This document shows, piece by piece, positions 7,643-17,390 of a stretch of DNA of 58,199 bases (within the stretch, counting starts at the first letter, position 1; each line of letters opens with the position of its first letter). A program made the position numbers and the translations under genes. Origin of the DNA: Desulfuromonas sp. (GTDB lineage Bacteria; Desulfobacterota; Desulfuromonadia; Desulfuromonadales; Desulfuromonadaceae). The notes under the pieces were generated by a model, which was given only the letters and a program-made list of their open reading frames with translations, had not been told where the DNA came from and searched no databases. The stretch spans positions 1-58,199 of the forward strand of contig PKUE01000142.1 of NCBI GenBank assembly GCA_002869685.1. The letters run 5' to 3'.

Positions 7643-8500
7643 TTAACAAATCGAATGATGAAGCAACAACGCATCATTAAGTTGGCAACCAATATGCTCG
7701 GCAACCACCGGGCATTTGGCCTTGAGGAGGAAAACCAGATTTGCCCGTGTATCGCTCAATGTTTCATAATTGCCCTGGCCTTTGGCGATAATCAGGTCTG
7801 CCTGGTTGAAGGCATTGATCACCTCGGAGCGGCACTGGTCCAGATCGGTTCCCGGTGTATTGTCACCGTTGTCAATGACTCGGACAATCTCGGTTAAACC
7901 GGCCTGACGGGCTTCTTCGAGTAGGGCATCATTGAGAATCGGTTTGCCGCGCATGACAACCGTCGTCTTAGCCAGCGGCAATTGCTCAAGCAACAGACGG
8001 TCCAGCACAATTTCTCCGGCATTGTCGGCCAGGAACAGGATTGATTCGGCTGCAGAAATATCCTGGCGAAACCGGTCAATATCGCCGACCAGGGGTTGAT
8101 GCAAGGCCGTATCAATTGCGTGCAGAGCACGGGTCTCGTCCATGGCATGATAAACACCGTGATCGATGCTGTTTCCGGCAATGGAGAGTTTCACTGCTGT
8201 CAGCAGCGGATCGGCACTGTCGTTGACCTGTTGCGCCAGTTGCGGATAAAGGTTCAGAGCCAACGTCTGGTATCGCTGCTTTTCATCGGCATAAGGATCT
8301 GCGTGATCCAGTGTTTCGCGGATCATGCCATGAAGCAGGCGGGCGGTCTGGGGTGGCGTCGCATTGAAATCGATTTCACTGAGAAGTGATAACGCCTGAC
8401 GCAGGATGGTTTCAGTCTCTTGCGGTGACGCGTTGGTCATACGCAAAACGCTCAGGGTTTGTTCAACGAAACAGGGCAGACAGCGGTGTGATGTTTTCAT
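7643..8500 (-). CDS. DUF89 / damage-control phosphatase family protein
   Basis: A 285-residue protein of the DUF89 (ARMT1-like) family. It has an N-terminal CxxC (CLPCFVEQ), the metal-binding block LFLADNAGEIVLDRLLLE in the middle and the IIAKGQGNYETLS block near the C-terminus, both characteristic of the family. DUF89 enzymes are metal-dependent phosphatases thought to remove damaged or side-product phosphorylated metabolites. The natural substrate here is unknown. It is last in the run of minus-strand genes before the riboswitch promoter. A terminator separates it from the upstream lipid-synthase genes, so it is probably transcribed from its own promoter. Confidence 0.85.
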   Translation of the reverse strand: MKTSHRCLPCFVEQTLSVLRMTNASPQETETILRQALSLLSEIDFNATPPQTARLLHGMIRETLDHADPYADEKQRYQTLALNLYPQLAQQVNDSADPLLTAVKLSIAGNSIDHGVYHAMDETRALHAIDTALHQPLVGDIDRFRQDISAAESILFLADNAGEIVLDRLLLEQLPLAKTTVVMRGKPILNDALLEEARQAGLTEIVRVIDNGDNTPGTDLDQCRSEVINAFNQADLIIAKGQGNYETLSDTRANLVFLLKAKCPVVAEHIGCQLNDALLLHHSIC

Positions 8501-8517
8501 CGATATAATCTTAATTG

Positions 8518-8544
8518 AAAAAGCCCGGAAGAACCGGGCTTTTT
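8518..8544 (-). terminator. intrinsic terminator after pfaA-like gene
   Basis: AAAGCCCGG and CCGGGCTTTTT form a stem with a 5-base AAGAA loop and T runs on both strands. It lies directly after the stop of the large synthase gene and ends the pfaD-pfaA transcript. Confidence 0.9.
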
Positions 8545-8546
8545 AT

Positions 8547-11500
8547 CTAGTTCAGGGTGTTGTTGGCAAAGGACTGCGTCAACGTTTCAATCATCGTGCA
8601 TTGATAGTCCTGCAACCGGGCAATCAGCTCACCATTATGTTCGTCAATAAAGTCGATGTCAGCGCTGATCACCTGACCGCTTTGTTTGCCGATCCGGCAT
8701 TGGATTCTGACCGCAGCGGCATCAAACCCTTCGCGATATTGGCGATAGGACCCGGCATACATGGGCAGAGACCCTTGCTGTTTTTCACTGTAGCACCACA
8801 GGATCATCATATGGAAACTGCTGTCGAGCACCTGAGGTTCTGCCAGCCAGTTGTAACGCAATGGCGTATTCATCCAGCTACCGGGGGCCGGTGACGAGGT
8901 TGAAACACCGACAATCCCCTGGGCACTTTCCCCCTGGACCGCCTGAAGGCCCTGCAGCGCCGGGCCGTGGAACAACTGTCCCGATGTGTAGATCTGTTGT
9001 TTGCTTTGTGCCTGAGCCGGATCGACCGCAACAGGATCGACGGCAGGCGCCGTGAGGTTGCGAAACGAGGACAAAATGATTTCGCCACTGGCATGAACGG
9101 CCTGACTCGCCGTGGAGACAATCTGTATCGGCACCACCAGTTGATCGTTATCGGGCCGACCGGCCTGACCGCGCAGTTCCAACGCACAGGTTTCATCTCC
9201 AGCGAGACGAATGCCACTGTTGATACGCAGCTTGTCGAACCCAATGAACTGCATGCCGGGATGCAGATGCATGGCCGCATGAGCCAGCCATTCAACAATC
9301 ATGGCCATGGGAACAACGGCTTTGCCATCAATGACATGATCTTTGAGAACTGGCATGCCCGCCACACTGACCTGCAGAGTTAGCGCCTCCTGGGGATAAA
9401 TTTCCATACCCGCAGGTTGTCCGCTTGGCGTTGTCACTGGTGGGGCCGCATCGATAGTTTTGTCGGGGGTGCCATGCCCGCCAAGGATGACAATTTCCAC
9501 CGCCTGGTCGCCACTGTTCAGTTCTTCCAGCAGATAACGTGATCCGCCTGTCAGGTCGATCACATCGATTCCTTCGGCGGCAAACATTTTTTTCAGCGCC
9601 GCTGTGACCATGCCACCATCCCACGGCCCCCAATTGATCGACACCACACGGCAGTCTGATTTTTGACGGGCCAGAGCCTGAGCCGTTTTATTGAGCACCT
9701 CATTGGCCATGGCGTAATCCACCTGACCGACCCGACCAAAGCGTGCCGTGGAGGAGGAGAATAGAACAATAAATTGCAGCGGATCGCTTTCACTGGCGTG
9801 TAACAGCGCCTGTAACCCGGCAATTTTGGTGGAATAAACCTGGTCGAACTGCTCCAGGGTTTTATCCTCAATCTTGCGATCGGCCAGGACGCCAGCGCCA
9901 TGGATCAGGCCCCGAATGGTGCCTAGCGAGCGGACATCGTCCAAAGCAGCTTTGACAGCGCTTTCATTGCGAATATCCAGAGCTTTGTAGATCACTTTTG
10001 ACCCCGCCTGCTTCAGTCGCTGGATGTTGGCCGTCAGTTCCCGCTGTTGCAGAATACGCCCACACTGTTCATTGAGCTCGCGCGGTTTGAGCGGAGTCTC
10101 AGCAGCGGTCATCAAAGCCCGCTTTATTTCGGCTTCGTCACGCGCACCTGCCAACCATTCCGGCTCGGGCTGAGGCAGTTCACTGCGCCCCAGCAACAAC
10201 AGGGTGGGGTTGCCATGCACGGCCAGCTGTTCAGCAACTTCCGCCGTAACTCCGCGGGCGCCACCGCTGATGACAACAATATCATCCGCTGACAGCGTCA
10301 GGGGCTGGACTGTTTCAGCCAGAGCCTGTTTCACCAGTGCTGGTGTCACCCGTTCGGAACGGCTGATTCCCACTTCCAAAGGGCCTGTCAGGAGTAATTC
10401 CTCCATCAGTGCCATACTATGTTCTTTTTCACTGAGGTCATCGCCCAGATCGATGGCTTTACAGGTCAGTTCCGGCCATTCAAGGCTGGCTGTTTTGCAC
10501 AAGCCGGCCAGTGCTCCTGACAGAGGATCACGCAACGGGTGGTTGGAATTAAAGCCACAATGACCATCGAGACGGGAAACGGTGACCAGACAAGCGGACC
10601 GTTGCTCTGATTGCCGTTTAAGTGCCGGAGCACAGCGCTGAACAAGGCTGAAAGCATCACGCAGAAAATAGCTGTCACTGCCGATTTCAGGCGCAATCAC
10701 CACCAGACCGGACAGCCGATCAGGGACTTCAGTTTGGCTCGGGCTGACAATTTTAACCGGATAACCTTCATGCTTCAGTGCCGTAGCTAACGCCGGCACC
10801 AGAGAAGAGCAATCATCGACGAGCCATAGCGGGGCATCCGTGGCCAACGCATAGGGTTGACGTTGAGCCGGCACCGGGACCATTTCGACCACTTGACGCT
10901 GAATGGTCGCGTCCGACGCGCCATGCGATGGTGTCGTTGCAGTTTCGGTCGTGCTGTCGGAACACGTACAACTGGAGCATTCGGCATTCTCTTTCATGCC
11001 AAGGGCGTCGACGATCTGACGCAGGGTTTGCAGGCTGCCGAGTTGATCCGGTTGCACAGCGGGCAGGCCGGGAACGGCTTCCTGCATGGCCGAGAGAATT
11101 TCAACCCGTTTGATGGAGTCGATACCCAGATCGGCGTCGAGGCTCATATCAAGTTCAAGCATCTCTTTCGGATAGCCGGTCTTCTCAGCAACGACGTCGA
11201 GCAGTGCGCCCTGGACATCGACACTTGATGTGACCGCAGCCGCAACAGGTGCGGAAACCACCGCAGGAGAGACAGGAGTAATAGACGCGGGTTGTACGGG
11301 TTGTGCGGCCACAGTTGCCGGAGGAGCAGTAATGATACGGCTCGGTTGCGGCGAAGACAGGGTCGTGGGATGTTGATGGTCCATCAGGGCACGCATAGCG
11401 TCAACGGCAGAAGCCTGTCCCTCAAGGAATTGTTGATGGAGACGGGCCGTGTCTTCCTGCATCCGCTGCAGAACGGCCATACTTTCCTGGAGCGATTTCA

Positions 11501-14468
11501 GTGCCGCAACATCTTCGTGACTGGCCTGTTGTGCCGGTGCTGATGTCGCTGGCGCTGTAGCCACCGGCGGGGTGACGAGAGTATCCGCATCGACGAGGCG
11601 ACGTTGACTGGCCGGACGAGCCGGTTTCTCCTTAACGTAATTGGCACCGGTGAGGGTCACGGTCATTTTCGCCGGTTTCGGCTCCGGTTGTTGCGCGATC
11701 TTCTTAGTGAATTCACCGTCCCAACGTTCCAGATTCAACGGATAGCCGATGGCACCTAATTGCACCAGCATCCGGCCCAGGTCGGTCAATCCGGAGCGTT
11801 TACCGTTAGAGGCATCGAGGGCCACCGTTTCAACGGATTTGTCGGCAAGGATCTTCTTAACCATGCCGGTCAAACGGGCACCGGGGCCCACTTCCAGGAA
11901 GGTCCGCACACCATCGGCATACATCTGTTCAATCTGGCGGACAAACTTGACCGGATTGGCAATCTGTTCGGCAAGCAATGTGGCAACCTGACCACTGTCT
12001 TCGGGATAGGGCAGAGCGGTTTTATTGGCATAAACGGAGATCTTCGGGCTCTGTAAGCTAATCTCCTGCAGTGCTGTGTAGAACGGCTTGGACGCGGCGG
12101 CCACCAGTGGGCTGTGGAATGCGGCGGCCACATCAAGAGGGGTGCAACGCATGCCACGCTCTTGGCACAGCTGCTGCGCGCGGGCAATTTCCTCCCGTTC
12201 ACCGGATAATACGCCCTGAGTGGGTGTATTGTGATTCGCCAGGACCAGGCACAGATTTTCATCTCGAATCATCGCTTCAATATCAGCCAGTGGGGCAGAA
12301 ACCGCCAACATGGTTCCTTTGTCACTGCCATCGCCAGCCATCAGTTGTCCGCGCAGGTGGGAGAGACGGAACAGATCATCGCTGGCAAAACATCCGGCGG
12401 CACACAGGGCCGTCAGTTCACCGTAGCTGTGTCCGGCAAAAGCTTCTGCCGCAATGCCGTAATGATTGCTGAGATAGTTCCAGGCGCCCAGACTGACCGT
12501 ACCAATAGCCGGTTGCGCATGCTGGGTGGCCTGGAGTTGTTGATCGGCCTGCTGCCGCTCCTGATCACTAAACAGTGAATGGGGATACACCACCTGGCTC
12601 AGCAGGTTTCCATCTGCCAGATCGAGAACATCATCGGCATCCTGCAGCGTTTGCAGCAGTTGCGGCGCATGACAGGCCAGATCGGCCAGCATGTGAACAT
12701 ACTGAGCGCCCTGTCCGGGGAACAATACCGCCAGTTTGCCGTCCGGGCCCCCTTGACCGTACCAGAGACCATTCGGGGTGCCAGCCAGCGTCTTGCCGCC
12801 ATTAACCAGTTGTTCGGCCTGCGTCAGGATTTTGCTCAGCTCTCCGGCAGATTCAACAACGAACAACAGCCGCTGTTTTGCCTGAGGGTTGAATGCAGTT
12901 CGACTTTTGGCCGCTGCCCGACGTAACTGATCTGTAGAGAGTGTTTTGAGTTGGCTCAATTCAGCCACAAGTGCCTGACGGTCGTCACCACACAGGGCAA
13001 ACAGCAAAGGCGCTCCACTCCAGTCGCAACTGGTATGTTCACTGAGATATTCTTCCAGAACACAGTGGAAGTTACTGCCACCAAAACCGAAGGCGCTGAC
13101 CGCCGCACGTCGCGGATGATCGGAATGGGGCAGCCATGGACGGGTTGTGGTGTTGACGTAAAAAGGACTGTTGCCTGCAGTGATCACCTCCTGCGGTTGT
13201 TCCACATTGATGGTCGGTGGCAACACTTTATGATACAGCGCCAGCGCCGCCTTAATCAGTCCGGCAGATCCTGCAGCAGCCTTAGTGTGACCGATCTGCG
13301 ATTTGACGGAGCCGAGAGCACACCACGGACGGCCATCACTTTCACCATAAACCTCACGTAACGCTCGGATCTCGGTGGCATCACCAACTTTGGTGCCGGT
13401 CCCGTGCGCCTCAAGCAGGGTAATGGTGCGCGGGTCGATGCCCGATTGTCGGTAAGCATCTATCAGAGTTCGTTTCTGACCGTCGGCGCTGGGCTCATAG
13501 ATAGCGCCGCCTTTACCGTCACTGGCCGCGCCGACGCCACGGATCACCGCATAGATATGATCGTTGTCGCGCTCGGCATCTTCCAACCGTTTCAGAGCGA
13601 TCAGTCCCAAACCCTCACCAATCAGAGTACCATCGGACTGATGGTCAAACGGACGAACGATATTGGAAGGAGACAGGGCTGGAGTTTTACTGAAACAGGT
13701 GTACATGAAAATGTCATTGAAGGTATCAATGCCACCTGTGATCACCATGTCACTGCGACCACAGGCTAATTCCATGGCGGCCATATGCACGGCGCTGAGG
13801 GAACTGCCACACGCCGCATCGACGACACTGTTGGTGCCACCCAAATCAAATTGCTTGCTGATGCGACCGGCGACGACATTGCCGAGCAGACCGGGAAAGG
13901 AGTTCTCCTGCCATGGAACATATGAGTCGGCAATCCGGTCAACAACATCCTGAGCAACATCGTCGGGGACACCGGCATCCTTGAGCGCCTTGCGCCACTG
14001 GGGATGACCCAGGCGGGCGCCAAGCGGAATCACCATCTCCAAAGCCCCAGTGACACCGAGAAGCACGCTGACGCGATCCCGGGCAAAGTCGCTTTGCGGA
14101 TCATATCCGGCATCGCGCAATGCTTCACGGGCAGCGATCAGACCAAGCAGTTGCGAGGTGTCAATCGCTTCAAGGATATTCGGCTGAATGCTAAATTCCA
14201 TGGGATTGAAGTCAACCGGATCAAGAAATCCGCCCCGTTTGCCATAAGTATGATCGGGTTTCTTCGGATCGGGGTCGTAAAGATCGGCGAGTCGCCAGTG
14301 GGTTTCAGGAACATCACTGATACTGTCCACACCACCTTTGATATTGGCCCAATAAGCTTCTTTACTGCCAGCCTGTGGGAACAGGCAGCCAATACCGATA
14401 ATTGCCAGCGGCTTTGCCGACGCAGACGACATCTCTTGTGTCCGTTTATTTGTACCCGAATCAGTCAC
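8547..14468 (-). CDS. pfaA: PfaA-like iterative lipid synthase (KS-AT-ACP-KR-DH)
   Basis: A 1973-residue multidomain synthase. The ketosynthase (about 20-470) carries the Cys220-His355-His394 triad (VVDAACGSSL, EAHGTGT, QIGHTKAA). The acyltransferase (about 580-880) has FPGQGAQ, catalytic Ser681 in GHSYGE and His785. A Pro/Ala linker with a short coiled coil (about 985-1035) leads to a single acyl-carrier domain with Ser1118 in DLGIDSIK. The ketoreductase has SGGARGVTAE at about 1401 and Tyr1585. A C-terminal hot-dog dehydratase follows (His1711 in LKDHVIDGK, Asp1882). Canonical PfaA proteins carry several tandem ACPs; this one has one. The GTG start overlaps the pfaD stop by 8 bases with AAGGAG before it, so the pair is coupled. 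Product chain unknown. Confidence 0.88.
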   Translation of the reverse strand: MTDSGTNKRTQEMSSASAKPLAIIGIGCLFPQAGSKEAYWANIKGGVDSISDVPETHWRLADLYDPDPKKPDHTYGKRGGFLDPVDFNPMEFSIQPNILEAIDTSQLLGLIAAREALRDAGYDPQSDFARDRVSVLLGVTGALEMVIPLGARLGHPQWRKALKDAGVPDDVAQDVVDRIADSYVPWQENSFPGLLGNVVAGRISKQFDLGGTNSVVDAACGSSLSAVHMAAMELACGRSDMVITGGIDTFNDIFMYTCFSKTPALSPSNIVRPFDHQSDGTLIGEGLGLIALKRLEDAERDNDHIYAVIRGVGAASDGKGGAIYEPSADGQKRTLIDAYRQSGIDPRTITLLEAHGTGTKVGDATEIRALREVYGESDGRPWCALGSVKSQIGHTKAAAGSAGLIKAALALYHKVLPPTINVEQPQEVITAGNSPFYVNTTTRPWLPHSDHPRRAAVSAFGFGGSNFHCVLEEYLSEHTSCDWSGAPLLFALCGDDRQALVAELSQLKTLSTDQLRRAAAKSRTAFNPQAKQRLLFVVESAGELSKILTQAEQLVNGGKTLAGTPNGLWYGQGGPDGKLAVLFPGQGAQYVHMLADLACHAPQLLQTLQDADDVLDLADGNLLSQVVYPHSLFSDQERQQADQQLQATQHAQPAIGTVSLGAWNYLSNHYGIAAEAFAGHSYGELTALCAAGCFASDDLFRLSHLRGQLMAGDGSDKGTMLAVSAPLADIEAMIRDENLCLVLANHNTPTQGVLSGEREEIARAQQLCQERGMRCTPLDVAAAFHSPLVAAASKPFYTALQEISLQSPKISVYANKTALPYPEDSGQVATLLAEQIANPVKFVRQIEQMYADGVRTFLEVGPGARLTGMVKKILADKSVETVALDASNGKRSGLTDLGRMLVQLGAIGYPLNLERWDGEFTKKIAQQPEPKPAKMTVTLTGANYVKEKPARPASQRRLVDADTLVTPPVATAPATSAPAQQASHEDVAALKSLQESMAVLQRMQEDTARLHQQFLEGQASAVDAMRALMDHQHPTTLSSPQPSRIITAPPATVAAQPVQPASITPVSPAVVSAPVAAAVTSSVDVQGALLDVVAEKTGYPKEMLELDMSLDADLGIDSIKRVEILSAMQEAVPGLPAVQPDQLGSLQTLRQIVDALGMKENAECSSCTCSDSTTETATTPSHGASDATIQRQVVEMVPVPAQRQPYALATDAPLWLVDDCSSLVPALATALKHEGYPVKIVSPSQTEVPDRLSGLVVIAPEIGSDSYFLRDAFSLVQRCAPALKRQSEQRSACLVTVSRLDGHCGFNSNHPLRDPLSGALAGLCKTASLEWPELTCKAIDLGDDLSEKEHSMALMEELLLTGPLEVGISRSERVTPALVKQALAETVQPLTLSADDIVVISGGARGVTAEVAEQLAVHGNPTLLLLGRSELPQPEPEWLAGARDEAEIKRALMTAAETPLKPRELNEQCGRILQQRELTANIQRLKQAGSKVIYKALDIRNESAVKAALDDVRSLGTIRGLIHGAGVLADRKIEDKTLEQFDQVYSTKIAGLQALLHASESDPLQFIVLFSSSTARFGRVGQVDYAMANEVLNKTAQALARQKSDCRVVSINWGPWDGGMVTAALKKMFAAEGIDVIDLTGGSRYLLEELNSGDQAVEIVILGGHGTPDKTIDAAPPVTTPSGQPAGMEIYPQEALTLQVSVAGMPVLKDHVIDGKAVVPMAMIVEWLAHAAMHLHPGMQFIGFDKLRINSGIRLAGDETCALELRGQAGRPDNDQLVVPIQIVSTASQAVHASGEIILSSFRNLTAPAVDPVAVDPAQAQSKQQIYTSGQLFHGPALQGLQAVQGESAQGIVGVSTSSPAPGSWMNTPLRYNWLAEPQVLDSSFHMMILWCYSEKQQGSLPMYAGSYRQYREGFDAAAVRIQCRIGKQSGQVISADIDFIDEHNGELIARLQDYQCTMIETLTQSFANNTLN

Positions 14469-16086
14469 GTAGGTACTCCTTGATCTGTTCAGTAGTTAAA
14501 GGGGTCGGTAAAATTTCATTCATATCAATGGCAACCCCCTGCTGGTGCAGGGAGTTGGCCCGAGTCAGGACAGCTGCCCCGAAGAGGATGTTGAGATTCA
14601 CACAGGCGACGCGGCGTTGTTGCGGTTGTTCCAGAAAACTGCCTCGCACCCATTCGTTAAAGGCACCCATGGAGGGACCACACCAGATCTGAAAGTCCAT
14701 CCGCCGACTTTCATCGCCGTCATTGGCCCAATGGGTGGCCTGACCAAGATAGGAGCGGAACACCAGTGCCATCAGATGTTTGGGATCCTGTTCGGCCCGT
14801 TGAACCTGGCGAGGGTCGCGTTTCAGGAAAAAGGCGCGCGTCGAGGTCCAGACATCATTAAGTGGGGCGCGGAAGAACGTTTTTTCCAGCTTATCACGTT
14901 CGTCGGCGGGAATCTGATCAAGACTGTCGTAACGGCGGTAGAGATCATACAGTTTGGCCGCGCGCATGGAAAACATGGTGCCGCGCTTGAGAACCTGTAC
15001 ATCAACACCCATTTCAAACATATCTGCAGCGGGCGCCATGGCAATGTCGGCCTGACGCGCTTCAGCCAGCATCTGCCGTACCAGATCGGAGGTGCCCGAT
15101 TCACAACAGGCCTGATTGACTGTGCCGGTAACCAGGTAAGCCGCGCCCATGGCAATAGCTGCGGCGGCGGACAACGGTGTGGCAATGCCGCCAGCCAGAC
15201 CAATTCGCGGCCGGACCGGGTAGGCGTAACGGGCCTGAAGTTCATCACGCAAGGCACAAATCGTCGGGAAAAGTGACAGGGCCGGGCGATTGTCCGTATG
15301 CCCACCGGAGTCAGCTTCCGCCGTAATATCCTCCGCCATGGGGATTTGCTGGGCAAGGACAGCCTGGTCGGCTGAAATATGCCCCTCGTTAACCAGCTGG
15401 TCGAGCATTTTCTGCGGTGGCGGTGACAGGAACTGACGGGCGACTTCTTCGCGGGAGATTTTGGCAATTATCCGGTTGGGTGTGACGATCTCCCCCTGAT
15501 CATTGCGATGAATTCCATGAACACGATAACGAACAACCGACAAGCTCATTGCCAGGAATGCCGAAGCTTCAATCAGCTGAACCTGGCGTTTGATGTAGAG
15601 ATCGACCAGGGCGTTTTCCAGATCGGGTTCGTTAGGGCTGTGGATCAGGTTGACCCCAAAGGGGCCGTGGGGCAAAGCCTGTTGCAAACGCTGAATAGTC
15701 TGATCCACCAGCTCAAGGGGCAGACCCGCCGAGCCGAAAAAACCGATCATGCCATTTTTACCCAACTCGATAGCAATGTCAGCTGAGCTGATCCCTTTCG
15801 CCATCGAGCCACCCACCATGGGATAGCGCACGCCATGGGTTGCGCAGAACTGCCGATCTCCACAGTGTTCAAGGGGCAGGGGCGCAACCATGGCACAGAC
15901 CGGGTAACCGTCGCTGGCACTGCCATCGAAACACACCGTGCCAGTTGAGGTGGCACCACGATCAGTGACAATGATCGGTGCTCTTAAAGTGACCAGCAGG
16001 TCACGCAATGACTTTTTGTCCGCTAACGCCTCATCCGTCGAAACGGCAGGAGTCCAGCGGCCCAAGGAAGGTTGAGCATAAACCAT
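14461..16086 (-). CDS. pfaD: PfaD-like enoyl reductase of the lipid synthase
   Basis: A 541-residue member of the PfaD/FabK-like flavin enoyl-reductase family (TIM-barrel, 2-nitropropane-dioxygenase-like). Visible signatures are VGGSMAKGISSA, GMIGFFGSAGLPL, GPFGVNLIHSPN, RIGLAGGIATPLSAAAA with MGAAYLVTGTVNQACCESGTS split across the phosphate-binding region, and a long C-terminal part ending in LTTEQIKEYL. In PUFA synthases this trans-acting enzyme reduces enoyl intermediates on the ACP. It is first in a two-gene operon with the pfaA-like gene. The ATG at 16086 was chosen because family similarity begins there; the longer upstream reading runs through a terminator. The ribosome site is weak. 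PfaB, PfaC and a phosphopantetheinyl transferase are absent nearby. Confidence 0.88.
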   Translation of the reverse strand: MVYAQPSLGRWTPAVSTDEALADKKSLRDLLVTLRAPIIVTDRGATSTGTVCFDGSASDGYPVCAMVAPLPLEHCGDRQFCATHGVRYPMVGGSMAKGISSADIAIELGKNGMIGFFGSAGLPLELVDQTIQRLQQALPHGPFGVNLIHSPNEPDLENALVDLYIKRQVQLIEASAFLAMSLSVVRYRVHGIHRNDQGEIVTPNRIIAKISREEVARQFLSPPPQKMLDQLVNEGHISADQAVLAQQIPMAEDITAEADSGGHTDNRPALSLFPTICALRDELQARYAYPVRPRIGLAGGIATPLSAAAAIAMGAAYLVTGTVNQACCESGTSDLVRQMLAEARQADIAMAPAADMFEMGVDVQVLKRGTMFSMRAAKLYDLYRRYDSLDQIPADERDKLEKTFFRAPLNDVWTSTRAFFLKRDPRQVQRAEQDPKHLMALVFRSYLGQATHWANDGDESRRMDFQIWCGPSMGAFNEWVRGSFLEQPQQRRVACVNLNILFGAAVLTRANSLHQQGVAIDMNEILPTPLTTEQIKEYLRD

Positions 16087-16189
16087 GATAATCGTAAAAC
16101 TTTCGTCGTGAATTGGTCGAATGAAATGTAGACTCTCTCGGGTCCATTGCAAAAGGGGAATTATGCCACTTTCCCGGCGCGAAGGCAAA

Positions 16190-16223
16190 AAAAAACGCCG
16201 CCCGTAAAAGGCGACGTTTTTTC
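16190..16223 (-). terminator. intrinsic terminator of the rubrerythrin gene
   Basis: On the minus strand AAAACGTCGCC and GGCGGCGTTTT form a stem around a short A/T-rich loop, followed by a T run (the A tract at 16187-16195 on the plus strand). It lies about 20 bases after the rubrerythrin stop. Confidence 0.8.
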
Positions 16224-16242
16224 AACTAACTATGGAATAATC

Positions 16243-16791
16243 TTAAGCGAAAAAGCGCTTGAGTAGACCGGCGAAAACCATGCCATGACGTGCTTCGTCT
16301 TTGCACATCTCGTGAACCGTATCATGAATTGCATCCAGATTGAGCTCTTTGGCGCGGGTGGCGATCTTTTTCTTGCCGGCACACGCACCGTGCTCAGCTT
16401 CAACGCGAACCTGCAGGTTGGTTTTGGTGTCAGCAACAACCACTTCGCCAAGGAGTTCGGCAAATTTGGCCGCATGCTCAGCTTCTTCCCAGGCAATACG
16501 CTTATAAGCCTCAGCAACCTCAGGATAGCCTTCACGGTCAGCTTGGCGACTCATTGCCAGGTACATGCCGACTTCAGTGCACTCACCCATGAAGTTGGCG
16601 CGCAGACCTTCGAGAATTTCAGGATCAACATCTTTAGCAACAGCAATACGGTGCTCATCTGCCCAAGCCAGCCCGTCGACACTTTGCTGAAGTTCAAATT
16701 TATCAGCGCCAACACCACATTGGGGGCATTTTTCCGGAGCTGTTTCACCTTCATGGACATAACCGCATACTGTGCAAACCCATTTTTTCAT
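16243..16791 (-). CDS. rbr: reverse-type rubrerythrin (N-terminal rubredoxin domain)
   Basis: A 182-residue protein with a rubredoxin-like Fe(Cys)4 site first ([10 protein letters not shown], then CPQCGVG; residues of about 5-35). A ferritin-like diiron four-helix bundle follows ([48 protein letters not shown]). Domain order is the reverse of classical rubrerythrin. The family reduces hydrogen peroxide in anaerobes. The ATG at 16791 fits the AAGGAGA ribosome site better than an in-frame TTG 9 bases earlier. It is a single-gene transcript with its own promoter and terminator. Confidence 0.92.
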   Translation of the reverse strand: MKKWVCTVCGYVHEGETAPEKCPQCGVGADKFELQQSVDGLAWADEHRIAVAKDVDPEILEGLRANFMGECTEVGMYLAMSRQADREGYPEVAEAYKRIAWEEAEHAAKFAELLGEVVVADTKTNLQVRVEAEHGACAGKKKIATRAKELNLDAIHDTVHEMCKDEARHGMVFAGLLKRFFA

Positions 16792-16843
16792 TGTCGTCAA
16801 TTCTCCTTATCAAGTGGGTGTATTAGATTTGAAAACCAAATAG

Positions 16844-16872
16844 GTTATAAATAGTGCAGCAAGAATTGTCAA
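16844..16872 (-). promoter_or_regulatory. sigma-70-type promoter of rubrerythrin
   Basis: TTGACA (16872-16867) and TATAAC (16849-16844) on the minus strand are spaced by exactly 17 bases, about 50 bases upstream of the ATG. This is one of the best promoter matches in the window. Confidence 0.7.
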
Positions 16873-16895
16873 TGGAAAAAGTCCATGATTACACT

Positions 16896-17327
16896 CTAGT
16901 GCAACGTATGGATCGCGTTTTCAGCCGATTTCTTATTAAAAACGCGGCTGAAGTCAACCTGAGGAATATGCAGCGGAGGGAACCCGGCACGCCGGGTCAG
17001 GTCGGCAATCGTTTCACGCAAATAGGGAAACATGGCCGCAGAACAATAATTATTGGTCAGAACTTCGAGTTCCGATTCATTGAAGGTGCGATTGAGATCA
17101 AACAGGCTCATCCCTTCAATATCGATATAAAAAGGGGCGTTTTTTTCGGAAAAAACGATATTCATGTATACCCGCAAGCGATTTTGTTTTAACTCGTGGC
17201 GGATTTTGAACTCAGTTTGAACTTTGGCCTGCGGTTGCTTGCCATCAAACTTTTCATTGAGTGAAAAAGTGAGGCGGCGGATACGGAAATCTAAAAATGT
17301 AAAGTCAGCGATAGGATTCATGGCCAT
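16896..17327 (-). CDS. SecB-like chaperone family protein
   Basis: A 143-residue protein from the ATG at 17327. The C-terminal block FPYLRETIADLTRRAGFPPLHIP is the SecB signature, seen here in two parts (FPYLRETIADL and TRRAGFPPLHIP). The N-terminal half (DFTFLDFRIRRLTFSL) is a beta-strand pattern of the SecB fold. It could act as an export or toxin-antitoxin-type chaperone (SecB-like solitary proteins exist), but no toxin or antitoxin partner is adjacent. The start is uncertain because no clear ribosome site is visible at 17327 or 17321. A short single-pass membrane protein gene lies just upstream on the same strand. Confidence 0.7.
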   Translation of the reverse strand: MAMNPIADFTFLDFRIRRLTFSLNEKFDGKQPQAKVQTEFKIRHELKQNRLRVYMNIVFSEKNAPFYIDIEGMSLFDLNRTFNESELEVLTNNYCSAAMFPYLRETIADLTRRAGFPPLHIPQVDFSRVFNKKSAENAIHTLH

Positions 17328-17390
17328 TTTGTAACACTGGCGGCCTTTTCGCGCAACAGACAAATTAAGGTAACGAGTCTCTCATGGAAA

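Noticed and set aside
16087-16188. Extended N-terminus for the PfaD-like protein
   Set aside because: The extension starts inside the rubrerythrin terminator region and has no family likeness.
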